This document shows positions 12,265-22,180 of a stretch of 64,000 nt of DNA, in pieces (the first letter of the stretch is position 1; every line of letters starts with the position of its first letter). Source of the stretch: Mantis religiosa (Eukaryota > Arthropoda > Insecta > Mantodea > Mantidae). The translations under genes and the position numbers were made by a program. A model generated the notes under the pieces. The model did no database searches. It was not told the DNA's origin and worked only from the letters and a program-made list of their open reading frames with translations. Where the stretch lies: contig CM060950.1 of assembly GCA_030765055.1 (NCBI GenBank), positions 457,809,778-457,873,777 on the forward strand, read 5' to 3'.

Positions 12265-13020
12265 ATGAATGGTTTTACGTATGCTGAATTAGTAGACATT
12301 CATTTAATTTACGATGCTGCTGGGGAATCGGCCAATGTTGCGAGGGATTTGTATAGGCAACGATTTCCATAGCGTCGTCTTCCTAACAGGCGAACGTAAC
12401 ACTGCAGAGCATTAAAGACTCCGTGATACAGGTTGTCTTTGTCCCCGTTATGAAGGAAGAGGACCAACTCGTAATGCTGAAGCCTACGGCGTGAGGAAGA
12501 AATCCTACGTATTGAAAAAGAGCGGCCTGGTGTGAGTACAAGGTGCTTGACAGGGGACATCAGTACAAGCTCTTGAAGTGTTCGCTACACATTGCATGAA
12601 AATTTGCTGTATCCATACCATTAACAAAGAGTCCAACATCTGCAAGAAGCAATTATGCAAGAATAGCGGAGTAATTGGTTCTTAGAGCAATGTCAAAATG
12701 ATGTGCACTCTCCTCGCAACATAATGGTTACAGTCGAGGTAACGTTTACCTGTGATGGCACGTTTAATTTCCACAATGTTTCATCTGGGTGGAAGAGAAT
12801 CCACACGCAATTCGCCGTGGGAATTTTCAACAGAAAATCCTGGTAAATCTCTGGACGGGATCCTCAGAGATCAGCTAATGGGGCCGATGGAACTGCCTAG
12901 AACGCTAAAAGGTGTCCATTATCTACAGCTGAATTGTTGAAAAGAATGGGACAACCATGGCGTCGAAACATGGAAGCTTGTTGTAGAGCTAATGGTAGAC
13001 ATTTTAATCACTTGTTGTAG
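12265..13020 (+). pseudogene. DUF4817-type DDE transposase relic
   Basis: The frame from the ATG at 12265 reads MNGFTYAELVDIHLIYDAAG then VARDLYRQRFP. I recognise this as the N-terminal DUF4817-type helix-turn-helix of an arthropod transposase family. Further motifs follow in shifted frames: EKERPGVSTRCL, YTLHENLLYPYH (12590-12615) and CDGTFNFHN (12750-12775), the region before the catalytic core. It ends RANGRHFNHLL with a stop at 13018-13020, the usual C-terminal ending. The part between FNFHN and the C-terminus is much too short, so most of the DDE domain has been deleted. This makes it a non-autonomous deletion derivative, inside the LTR element. Confidence 0.75.
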
Positions 13021-13490
13021 CCGCAAAGAAGTTAAAATCATATGACGTACACAGTGGCATTTTCATTTATTTTATTTAACCTACAGAATGTTGTACACCT
13101 GCTTTTTGTTGTTGTTTTGTTTTTGTTTTTTCTGGAGTTTTTTTGTGGCTTAAATTTAATTCTTCTCAGTTGTAAGAACAAGATAATTTTGTTTGTAGGT
13201 TAAGGAACCGTAGAACAAATGCATGTCTATTGACCTTAATGTTGTATTTAATGCAAATAAAGTAAATTTGAATAAATTGGGTAGCCACGGCAACGGGCAG
13301 AGCGTGGCAAGCAGTGTGACCTGTTACGTAATCAGACGCATATTAAAGGTAATACTAACCATCCTAAAACATCGCAACTCTTTCCCCACGAGCGTCACTA
13401 TCAGAATTAGTGGAAAAAGTGGTCATTTCAGGTTCATTATTGCCTTAAAAAGCTGATGCAAATATTTCCACTTATTCACTTCCTATCCCG
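13021..13490. other. Spacer inside the LTR element
   Basis: AT-rich interior with a T/G-rich run around 13105-13145. No motif recognised. Confidence 0.4.
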
Positions 13491-13692
13491 TATATGACGG
13501 TGAGGTGAATGAGAGGAAGGATGATGATGGACCAATTTGTGGAATGCTGACGGGGGAAACCGGAGGACCAGGAGGAAACCCATCCCAGCTCCATGTAGTC
13601 CACCACAAATATCACTTATCCGTCGCCTGGGATCGAGCTCGAGCCATCTTGGTGAGAGCCAAGCAGTCTAACCACTCAGCTATGGTGCGGCC
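13491..13692 (-). mobile_element. Second SINE family, tRNA-headed
   Basis: Read on the minus strand from 13692, the sequence starts GGCCGCACCATAGCTGAGTG, with the A-box (TAGCTGAGTGG) and, 40 bases on, a B-box-like GAGCTCGATCCC. The body carries GGGTTTCCTCCTGGTCCTCC and ends near the CCGTCATATA sequence at 13491-13502. The head resembles a tRNA with A and B boxes of RNA polymerase III, but the body differs from the main SINE. I see one copy in this window and no convincing target duplication. It lies between the transposase relic and the 3' LTR. Confidence 0.65.
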
Positions 13693-13914
13693 ACATACTG
13701 GGGATTCCATCTCTATTACACTCCATTTTTAATATACGAAAGCAAGTGTCTGTGTTTTTTTAAGAAACAGCTTTATTAAAAGTTATATCGTTAAACAAAA
13801 CATTCAGCATTTATATCATATAAAAATCAGCAAAATGTAATTTCTAATCAACCAAACACGACTCTGTAAATTTTTAATCAGTGAGGATGCTGTTTCTGGA
13901 GGACCAGGGGGAGA

Positions 13915-14285
13915 TGTCGCTTGTTTGATTCAGGTTATACATGTAACGTCACCTCTGGTAGCGAGATAGGAAGCGTGTGATGGTTGAAGAATGTCTTTGT
14001 GTTGCCAGCCTTCGGCCAGGATGAACGTCTAGCCCCGCCTGGAGAAGTATGAGGTTCATCGGGCCATGTTTTTGTAATTATGTTTTTAAGTAAATATATT
14101 TTGTGTTAATCATGGTTAAGTGTACTAGTGTAATCATTGCTTCATAGGGAAATACCTAAAGAATCCGAACCTTACCTGCTAATCATGTCTTTTTGATTAA
14201 CATCTGAGTTACGCTTTCTCCCCGACCGTTCTGGCTACCTGTTAGCAGTCCTGAATCCAAACCCGTCCACTGCCAGGACGTGACA
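13915..14285 (+). repeat. 3' LTR of the nested LTR element
   Basis: Direct repeat of 10700-11069, preceded by the polypurine tract ending at 13914 and followed at once by resumed LINE coding sequence. It starts TGTCGCTTGTTTGATTC and ends CCAGGACGTGACA. Confidence 0.85.
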
Positions 14286-14681
14286 ACAAATGAAACCAAG
14301 TATAGGAATTTTTCACTTTGTTACAGGACATGGTCCATATAATGTATATTTAAAAAGAATGGGAAAGAAGAATTCAGATTTATATGAGCAACGTAACTAT
14401 TTAGACTCTCCCCTGAACATGTTATTTTTGAGTGCAATAAATGTAGAGAAATAGTGAAAGACGGTCGAAGGAAGCTTCAAGGAAAATATTTATGGAACAT
14501 CTTAAGGCAACCAGATTATGTACAATTAGAAAGTATGTCTCAGGTAGTACCCGCTAAGGTGTTAGAGGAATATATGACTCTTGACAAAGGAGTTTGTGAA
14601 ATAAATAAAGGAATATTGCAGCCTGCAAGAAAGGAATGTTATTTTAGAGAACAACGGACTGAAATATTAAGATTAAGATAA
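14286..14681 (+). pseudogene. LINE ORF2 part 3: C-terminal region
   Basis: Opens with FHFVTGHGPYNVYLKRMG, the F-L-T-G-H-G motif of R1-type ORF2 C-termini. SPEHVIFECNKC follows, matching the usual C-P-C-G-x-x-E-T-P-E-H-V-L-F-E-C zinc motif, with the first cysteines lost and one frameshift around 14400. The last open part (14454-14681) ends ILRLR and a stop. This ending completes the LINE begun at 7519. Confidence 0.85.
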
Positions 14682-15399
14682 ATTGAAGAGACGGATTACC
14701 AAATTTGAAATGATCTAATTTAAGAGGGAAGTCCGATAAATAGATGACGCCGGTTATGGATATCGGGAGGAAGAGTAAAAGCCACCGAAAGGAGAGCAAG
14801 AAATGCATATTTCAGTTACACTGTTGGAGATAATGTAGAAGAAAGATTGTTTTTAGACGGATTAGATGAGTAGATTTGGTTGCCTACAGGCTACTGGAAT
14901 CCAGTAACCTCTAGGCTTAGTTAATTAGTAAAGGCCGGAGACGTGCGCTCGCATGCGATACGAGTTAGCTGGACACAGGGTATGTATGACGTCAGATGTA
15001 CAGTATGGCCATCAAATGTGCAAATATCGAAAACAGCGGAACGTAGAACACTGCGAACTAATGAAGCATTGCCTTGCAAGTGTATGCAGACGCAAGGTCA
15101 AGGTATATTGTAACGCAACTGTTTTATTTCCTCTGGCAGTGTGACGGTTGTTATGGTCAGGCTATACCCACTTGCAGTTGTTAATATGTGCGTGAGATAA
15201 CAGCATGACCAACATGTAGTATACCTATGGAAAAACGCACATGCCTCCAGTCTTTATTAATTAGTTAAGGTGTTGAGTAGACTATATCGGCAAAACTTGT
15301 AAACTATTTTATGTAATTTGATTTCAAAATCTATTAAAGGTAAAAATAAAGTCGGAAAATTATCGTTCACTCACACTAGCCGTGTGTAGGCTAAGATTT
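14682..15399. other. Spacer, possibly the LINE 3' end
   Basis: No motif recognised. The first 200 bases could be the 3' untranslated part of the LINE (a stop-rich, purine-rich stretch). No poly(A) or simple-repeat tail was found to mark its end. Confidence 0.4.
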
Positions 15400-15545
15400 G
15401 GTTAGATAGAGTCAGACTGAAAAGTTCAGTGCTAGGAGTTGAACCACGGATCTCCCGGGCTCCTTCCAATTGCTCTTAACAATTGAGCAACCATGGCCAA
15501 CATGCCGTCTTCACATTAAAATTTTCAGTCTGACTCTATCTACCC
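15400..15545. mobile_element. 146-bp foldback element with tRNA-like core
   Basis: Perfect 21-bp inverted repeats, TAGATAGAGTCAGACTGAAAA at 15403-15423 and its complement at 15522-15542, frame about 100 bp. One outer pair mismatches before two more bases can pair. Read on the minus strand, the inside has a tRNA-like head: GGTTGCTCAATTGTTAAGAG (A-box side) and GTGGTTCAACTCC (B-box side). The structure is that of a miniature inverted-repeat transposon or snap-back element that carries or derives from a tRNA-like SINE. No target duplication could be fixed. Confidence 0.65.
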
Positions 15546-16174
15546 AAAAAGGAAAAAAAATTACATAATGAGAACTGCTATAGATACTATAAACTGGGAT
15601 ATTACACATGCAGATTTTACTTGATGTTATTATATTTCATTTTATGTCCGTAAAGTGGTTATTCAGAGGTTGTTCGAGATACTGTGTGAGTGGGGGGGCT
15701 GCAATCACGTCATGTTTAGCCCTTTTGTCCACATTGGGCTACCCGGGTAACCTTTGTAGGTATAACTTATAATTTATCAGGTATATTGAAGCAAGTGTGC
15801 AAACGCCTCAGGTTATTCCTCAAATGTATCTTCATAAATGCCGTAATAAAATAAAAATGTATATACTTTCAAGGAAGCTCATCTAAAATGGAAAGGAATA
15901 AAGTGCGCTCTCTAATCTATATTCGGGTTACCCAGGTAACCACGTCCCTCTAATAGAACAAGTGTGAACTTCACGAATGAAATACTTTAATTTATATAAT
16001 ATATTGGTATTTTATTATTCATTAGGTACCTGAGTATTGATGCTACATAAATAGTCTTAAATATGTGCAAAATATATCAACTGTTAGCTAATGGTGTCAA
16101 GTAAGTTACATAATATCGTAAAGCTATTAATTCCGCTACTTGTTACAATGGAAAGATAAACTTGCAAGTACCTT
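15546..16174. other. Spacer left of piggyBac relic
   Basis: Contains two short motifs, TACCCGGGTAACC (about 15739) and TTACCCAGGTAACC (about 15927). Both resemble the complement of CGCGGGTAA near 17037. One of these may be the left terminus of the piggyBac-like element at 16175-16872, but the TTAA target is not preserved. Nothing else recognised. Confidence 0.35.
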
Positions 16175-16872
16175 TTATTCACAATGCCCACACACTGTTG
16201 TAATGCAATGTTCATCACATATAGGATTCTTATAGTTATTTTAGCTCTTTCTTGTTTTACTTTTCCTTTTGTTTGGTTGAGATTTACATGAAAACAGTCA
16301 CCAATGATCTTCAGCCATCCAGAAGCATCTCTTTTTGGTTGAGGTTCCACTCATTCAGGAACCAAGTTTAGAGGTCTTCCTAACATGCATTCAATACCCG
16401 ACTTCACAGAAAATTTTCTCAAGCAATTAGGATTCGATGATCTAGAGATAATGGAAGGCACGTGTTGGACCAGCCCTTCCCCGCAAAATATTTTGTTTCA
16501 GCAACGTTCCTGTACCAAAAGGTTCCTTATGGCATTCAGTTCCATCTTTCCCACGCAAAATGCCTGTAGAAGACACAATCATTTCATTGCATTCGTCATC
16601 ACTGCTATTTTCATCACTACGGCTATCACTCCGCTCTCTTTCAGCTTCGATATCACTATAAACATCAATAGTATCTTCAGTATCTGAAGCAACTGCATCC
16701 TCCTTACTTGGAATCCATTCGCCTGTAGAATCTTCCTCGTTTAAATCTACAGCTTCATCCTCTTCTGAATCAACAATATACATTAACTTTTTAATACAAT
16801 CTTCTTTCGTTTCATAGTTTAATCTGTTATATTCAGATTTAGAGAGTACTCGTATATTATCAACGAGAATCT
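16175..16872 (-). pseudogene. piggyBac-like element with catalytic core deleted
   Basis: Read leftwards. The N-terminal part (16872-16442) begins RVLSKSEYNRLNYETKEDC, continues into a strongly acidic stretch (DSEEDEAVDLNEEDS, DENSSDDEC) and ends with LKQNILRGRAGPTR, the pre-catalytic motif of piggyBac transposases. After a break, the C-terminal part in shifted frames gives KSKTRKS then NPICDEHCITTVCGHC with a stop near 16175. This is the Cys/His-rich zinc finger at the end of piggyBac enzymes. The DDD catalytic domain (about 350 residues) between them is missing. This is an internal-deletion, non-autonomous derivative that could only have moved with help from a complete relative. Confidence 0.75.
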
Positions 16873-17915
16873 AGAGTTGATGTTCTCTGTAGCAAAAAGC
16901 ATTTATGCCAATGAATAGTTAATGTTGTGCAGCAGTAGCCAGCAACAGTTAGAATGCATTATTGTAACGATTTTACATATACCCAGAGCGTAGTGTTGCC
17001 AACCATTGCTGTATGGTAGTAAATTCATAAGTTTACGCGGGTAATCCGGTTACAGAACTAAGTACAATTGTTTCACCTACATTTCCGCATACATTGAAGT
17101 CTCAATAGCTTATTTCTATTACGTGAGCTGCAGCCAAACTATTGAAACAAATTTTGTATAATCGCATCTTTAGGCATGTTAAAAGTTACTCGTATAATTG
17201 ATAAACATCGCGAAATCTTACCTGTGCTTCTGCGACATGGCTCATATATATTCTTCCAAATTTGCGATTCTGTGCTGTTGATGTCAATTCATTGGTATGC
17301 CAAGGTTTGACGTGGGTCATTTTTCTTTGTTTTATTGCATACTTATTTTATATTTACTAGTTATGGAAATTACTGATTTCTTGATTGTTTTTATTATCTA
17401 TACTTGTTTGTTTCTACATTTGCTTGTATGTAACCCTTCTATAACTGAGGCTACCGACCAGTTAAAAAACAAATAAATAATATACGTATTGGCATTATGA
17501 TAACATATAATTTAATATCTTCTGTCAATTGCCCCGTGAAGATACCTTCATTGACCTGAAATTTCTATGCGAAATTGCCAAAATAAACAATTAGAACAAA
17601 ATTAACAATTAAAGTGTGCCAAGTAAATTTTCAGAACGTTATCGTTGCTATAAGTGTTTCTTACACTTGCAAATTTTGGCACTTAGGGTTTGACCCTGAA
17701 ATCTGAATGCCAAGGTTGGAACACTATTAATATTTCGCTCTCTGTTATACAGCTGTTATTGGCTGAGCTCCCAGGCACTATTCCCTTATATGTGCAGATT
17801 CCATGTTCTACTCCCGGGCACTTCATTCAATGTTTCAAGCCTGAATCAGCCTATATCTATAATCCTACACATCTCCTTAGTGAAAAACAATTATCAAAGC
17901 ATAAGTTTTCAGAGT
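16873..17915. other. AT-rich spacer between piggyBac remnants
   Basis: No domain recognised. CGCGGGTAATCCGGTTAC near 17036 may be the outer end of the element to the left. The 17690-18052 plus-strand open frame overlaps the left end of the next piggyBac element and has no recognisable motif. Confidence 0.4.
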
Positions 17916-19187
17916 TTAACACTAGAAGGACCGCACCCGTCATTTTGACGGATGCGCTGCTTTACAAGACTTATTTATGCTTATGTTTTCTCCTACACTT
18001 CCCATGTTCTGCGACTTCTAATACTTTAGACATATATGTCCACAAAAATTAAGCATTTTGGACCTTTCTAGAAACTAGTACAAACAACTCCTGCTAGAAG
18101 GACCGCCACCCGTCATTTTGACGGGTACGTAAGTGTGAACAATAGCCTTCGGATCTGTCCACATCTGTTGTTTTCCTTCCTGATTGGTTTATGGCACCCT
18201 GCAGGCCCTTTGTCGATTAATAAGAAAGCTTTATTGCCCATGTGGCGCAATTCGTGCTACCACTAATGAATTTACAAGGTGTTGGGGCAAAAAAAGTTTC
18301 CGTTGAAGTTGTTATGTCGAATACCTAGGGACCACCATTTTTCAGGAACACAATAAGTAGAAACAAATGTGCTGAAATTTTGTGGTTTATGCAATTTGAT
18401 GACTAGGACACACGTTCTCAAAGACTAAGTACAGATCACTTTGCAGCTGCTACTCCTATCTGGAGTCCTTTTACTGTCAATTCCTTGCTGTGTTACATTC
18501 CAAGTGAGAATTTCACTGTGGATGAGCAACTGTTTACTTGCAAGGCTAGATTACCTTTCATTCAATATATGAGCAATAAACCGGACAAATTTGGAACAAA
18601 AATTTGACTTGCAGTTGATGCAAATTCAAAGTATCCGGTGATGGCTCTCCTCACCTGGGCAAAGACGATCAGCGCCCCACAGGTGTTCCTCTTGCAGAGC
18701 ATGTTGTAATGGGTCTTATACAGCCCTTTGTTTTTGCAGGAGGAAATACTACATATGACAATTTTTCCACAATCAAATGCCTTGCAGAATGTTTGAAGCG
18801 TAAAAGTACAACTATTGTAGGCACAGTAAACAAATGTAGAAGGGAATACCGCAATCAGCAAAATGTGCCACAGCACCCTTGCACAGAACTGTTCTTTATA
18901 CGTCAGATGACATAACTCTGGCATGCTATCAGGGGGAAAAGAACAAAAATGTGGTTCTTTTGAGTTCAACGCATGACACAGTTACTATAAGTAAACAACA
19001 TCCTAAAAAGCTACCAGAATCAGTGGCGTACTACAATAACACCAAGGACGGCATTGACGACGTCGATCAAAAGCCTCGACTGGACACAGTGAAATATGGA
19101 TGCATAAGGTAGTCTATGCATGGTTTTTCCAATGTGTTGGCCTTAGCATTAATAGCATGGGTACTCTATAAGAAAGTAGCAGGTGAT
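17916..19187 (+). mobile_element. piggyBac-like transposon, 3' truncated
   Basis: The left end is TTAA (17916-17919) followed by CACTAGAAGGACCGC and CCCGTCATTTTGACGG. The form CCTAGAAAG...AATTGACG is typical of piggyBac ends, and TTAA is their target. A second palindromic GACCGCCACCCGTCATTTTG block lies inside at about 18100-18123. Transposase coding starts downstream and runs to about 19187. There it meets the reverse-strand Gypsy integrase sequence without any piggyBac 3' terminus. Confidence 0.8.
18220..19187 (+). pseudogene. piggyBac transposase, frameshifted
   Basis: In several frames this encodes the catalytic domain of a piggyBac transposase. Recognisable pieces are MWRNSCYH near 18240, SENFTVDEQLFTCKARLPF (18510-18565), YMSNKPDKFGTKI (18568-18606), LAVDANSKYPVMALL and VPLAEHVVMGLIQPF. 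Then come GNTTYDNFSTIKCLAECLKR (18744-18800; the TxDNF motif carries a catalytic aspartate) and IVGTVNKCRREYRN. DGIDDVDQKPRL and the LALIAWVLYKKV segment near 19135-19175 form the C-terminal helix. At least two frameshifts and several stops are present. The Cys-rich C-terminal finger is absent because the sequence is cut at 19187. Confidence 0.85.
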
Positions 19188-19380
19188 CAAGTATGGGTAT
19201 TGAGGGCACCATCTCTCAGCATCTGCTCGGAGCCTCAGCCAGTAGTAGCGCTGCCGAAGTTTGTAGATCGTCCGGTTTGCTCCCAGGTGTCCTCCTGAAG
19301 TACCGGCGTGCACTTCCTCCAAGAATTCCGGGACCTTGCTTCGGGGAAGTACCAACTGCTCCCTCTGTGTCTTCCCATCG
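19188..19380 (-). pseudogene. Gypsy integrase zinc-binding domain, cut
   Basis: The frame from 19355 reads VLPRSKVPEFLEEVHAGTSG, then GHLGANRTIYKLRQRYYW and RADAERWC. This is the H-x(3)-H...C-x(2)-C N-terminal domain of integrase, with the second cysteine of the final pair lost at the breakpoint. The plus-strand frames over the same bases have no meaning. The catalytic D,D35E core is absent. Confidence 0.85.
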
Positions 19381-19957
19381 GGTGATTCACATACCCGGAA
19401 CAGCGATGGACTCGAGGGGGCTGTGTGTTTCCGATACCCGTGGGGATCGGGTATGTCTTCGGACGGGGTTGAGGGAAGCCATTAATTCTCCCGGGTACTA
19501 GCCTGCAAAGCTAGTAGAAGGTGTGCTAGATCACCAGGCGGCCCCACCGAGGTCAGATAGGTAGTCTTCACCTTTGGTGTTGACGCGCGTAAGTGGCGTA
19601 AACACTTCCATCCCATCTTGAGTCCATAGGACCAGATGGGGGGGCTTGTTAGTCTCTAGGTCTTGCCCTATGGAACGCCCCACGGAGGACGCCGAGCGCC
19701 CTTTGGGACAGCTCGGATAACTCCCTGGTCGAAAGAGGCCCGGGTCTTGTTCCTACGGGTTCAAGACTAATGGGAGTAAACCCTCTGGACTTAAACCCAG
19801 AACAGCACGCCGTCTCTTGTCTTCAGTGAGTCCCATTAGGCCCAGTAGGACTTCTAAGTGGCGTTCCTTAGTGCGATGTCCTCCCAGATTAGTCTTTCCC
19901 CTGCCTCCACTTCCCTCAAGAGTGGCCCTAAGTCTGCGTCCGCCAGCTGCTTCCCAC
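19381..19957 (-). other. Gypsy pol, RNase H to integrase connection
   Basis: GC-rich sequence between the RNase H reading and the integrase zinc domain. The position is where the tether between the two domains lies in Gypsy elements. Frames are broken and no catalytic motif is expected or seen. The plus-strand frames 19817-19999 and 19858-20082 are shadows. Confidence 0.55.
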
Positions 19958-21230
19958 TCAGGCCCGTGCTATCCCAGCCATCCCCAGGCACTGCCGTGAC
20001 CACTCTGAATGTTGCGGCACGCTCCTTCTCTTCCGCTCTTCTGCACTGGCCGCACTCTTCCAGGCAAGGTTTTGGGACATGACGTCTGCGTTGCCATGGC
20101 TCTTCCCTCTACGATGTTCGGAGATGAAGTCGTACTTCTGCAGCCTCTGGAACCAACGGGCTGTCTGGTCTTCCAGGTTCCTAAAGCTGAGTAGCCAAGA
20201 TAGGGCGGAGTGGTCAGTCCTTAGGTGGAATGGCTGACTATACAGGTATTTTCGAAAGTGCTCCGAGGTCTTCACCGCCAGCAGCTCTCGCCGGGAGACG
20301 CAGTGGTTCTTATCTGCTTTGGACAGCGTCTTGATGTGTTAGGCTATCACCCACTCGTGGCCGTCCTGGACTTGCAATAGGACGCCCACGATACAATGCT
20401 CGCTGGCGTCGGTGTCCACAAGGTAGTCGCCGCCTGGTTGCGGGAATCCCAAAATAGGAGGACTGCAAAGCGTCTTCTTCAGCTGCTGTAAAGCACCTTC
20501 GGCGTCCTCCGTCCGTGCATAAGGCCGATGTTCCTTTGTCAGGCGTGTGAGGGGATTGGCAATGTTGGAGAATCCCTTTATGGAGCGGCGGTAATAACTG
20601 CACAGCCCCAGGAAACTGTGCAATTCTCTCTTATCCCTTGGTCGAGGTCATCTCTCACGGCCTGTGCCTTCTCCGGGTCTGTGGCCACTCCAGTTGGTGA
20701 GACTATGTGGCCTAAATAATTGACTTCCTTGAGGAAGGGCTGGCGCTTCTTGGCATTCGTCTTCAGGTTGGTCACCTGCAGTCTCTGTAACGCCTTGCCC
20801 AGGTTATCGAGTTGAACTTCGAAGGTCTTGCCGACGATGATGATGTCGTCCAGGTATAGCAGGCAGACATCATAGATTAATCCTCTAAATCACCTACTCC
20901 ATGAGGTGTTGGAAGGTAGCTGGTACGTTGCAAAAACCAAAGGGCATAACTGTGAACTGCCAAAGCCCTTAGCCTGTCGACAATGCCGTCTTCTCCTGAT
21001 CTCTTGGGTCTAGAGCCGTCTGCCAGTAACCCGACTTCTGGTCTAGGGTCGAGAACCCCTGCGCAACAACAAGCGTGTCCAGTATCATCAATCCGGAGTA
21101 AGGGAAAACAGTCCTTCCTAGTGACAGCGTTGAGCTTCATATAGTCTACACAGAAGCATATCTCGCCATTCTTCTACGTCACCAAGACTACAGAGGAACA
21201 TCAAGGGCTGTCAAATTCTTCATTCACTCC
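19958..21230 (-). pseudogene. Gypsy reverse transcriptase and RNase H
   Basis: On the minus strand, in element order: VDYMKLNAVTRKDCFPL (21140-21100), then YLDDIIIVGKTFEVQLDNL near 20870-20815, whose YLDD is the catalytic box. KEVNYLGHIVSPTGVATDPEK (20720-20660) and FLGLCSYYRRSIKGFSNIA (20615-20560) belong to the thumb and connection. RNase H then shows YLVDTDASEHCIVGVLL (20430-20370), LRTDHSALSWLL and the GNADVMSQ ending near 20080. These are standard Gypsy pol motifs and the protein is close to consensus between lesions. Frameshifts (near 21100, 20790 and 20640) and a stop before 20320 break it into several open segments. Confidence 0.9.
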
Positions 21231-22180
21231 CCTGGGTCTCACGTCCTCCAGCATGTCCCATACCGCCGCTTGTTTCACTAGTGGAACGCGTCTAGGTGGT
21301 TGCTGTGTAGGCCGGGCATCTCCGGTGTCAATACGGTGGATAACTCGGTCCGTGCGACCGTAGTCGCTGTTGTCTTTGCTGAAGATGCGCTGGTATCGTC
21401 CCAGCAGTTGTCCAACGCTCTCCAGGTGTCCTGAGACCAGATGATCGGCCGCCCTCTCCAGTAAGCCTTCTAGCCGCGTCCCCAGGAGTTGCATCGGCAC
21501 CGACTCCTGGATCTTGTAGATTGGTGTTAAGCTGATCATGGGCTCGCACGTTCCCAATTCCGTCCTGGCCTGGACGTCATTATCGGTATCCGTTTGGTTG
21601 AGCAGCCTCACTGGCACCTCCTCTCGGCAGGGCAACAATGACCTGGCTACACAGAGCCTGTGCACAGGTGCCTTCTGATCCAGCATCAAGTTCTTCCTCT
21701 GCTGGCCTTCCAGTCGAGCCGTCACCGCCACATGGCTTCTCGTGGGACAGCCACGTCTTTCCTCAGGATAACTCTGCAGAAACCCGAGCGTTCTTCGGGG
21801 TGCCGCAGTATTCCCTCTTCTCCACTGAGCCACAGGACCTTCCCGTCAACGTCGACCGTCGCTTCGTGGCTTCTGAGCGCATCCAGTCCCAATATCACCT
21901 ACACAACCACCTTCGCGACGAACACCACAGAATCACGGCACACCTTCCCAAGGTTAACTTCAGCAGAGCCTCCTTCTCCACAGGCAAGCTCTTGCCGGAT
22001 GTTATCACAGGATGGCATGGTTGGCTGGGTTTTCTTGACCGAAAACCCCTGGCTATGTCAGATCTGATGACAGTCACGGTGGCTCCGGTGTCCATAAGTA
22101 CGCGGCACGGCTTCCCCCTCACCCAACCGTGCGTGATAAGGCTGTCATCCATCTGTCGGCTGACGGCGCCCAGTGTCACT
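21201..22180 (-). pseudogene. Gypsy protease and pre-RT region
   Basis: From 22179 the frame contains VLMDTGATVTVIRSDIARGF, with DTG as the catalytic triad of a retropepsin-type aspartic protease. The region after it holds the linker to reverse transcriptase. The frame 21833-21201 ends with YQRIFSKDNSDYGRTDRVIH and RIDTGDARPTQQPPRRVPL, the usual segment just before the RT fingers (normally H-x-I-x-T-G...P-P-R-R). The plus-strand frame of 267 residues over 21638-22441 is a GC-driven shadow of this sequence. Confidence 0.85.

Larger units (their letters stand above)
10700..14285 (+). mobile_element. LTR element inserted in the LINE, no gag-pol seen
   Basis: Two direct copies of a 370-bp LTR (10700-11069 and 13915-14285) enclose 2.85 kb. 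Both begin TGTCG and end TGACA. A purine tract GGACCAGGGGGAGA stands directly before the right copy (about 13901-13914), the expected polypurine primer site, which fixes the plus orientation. The LINE continues on either side (10699 to 14286), so the whole unit is one insertion. The flanks ATAT and ACAA would be a badly decayed 4-bp duplication. No gag, protease, reverse transcriptase or integrase motif was recognised inside. Instead the interior holds a transposase relic (12265-13020) and a SINE (13491-13692). The LTRs differ clearly by eye, so the insertion is old. Confidence 0.8.
7519..14681 (+). mobile_element. R1-like LINE split by two LTR insertions
   Basis: A single degraded non-LTR retrotransposon in three blocks: 7519-9845, 10351-10699 and 14286-14681. 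The order of domains is endonuclease, reverse transcriptase, then the C-terminal R1-type region. The blocks are separated by a solo LTR (9846-10350) and a full LTR element (10700-14285). Removing the first insertion with one copy of the short target duplication rejoins the frame. The second rejoins if 4 bp are removed with the element. No RNase H domain is seen, which fits R1 rather than the I clade. ORF1 was not found. Many stops make it inactive. Confidence 0.85.

Noticed and set aside
16442..16783. Acidic host protein
   Set aside because: The acidic stretch followed by NILRGRAGPTR and, downstream, a Cys/His finger fits a piggyBac N-terminus; no host gene needed.
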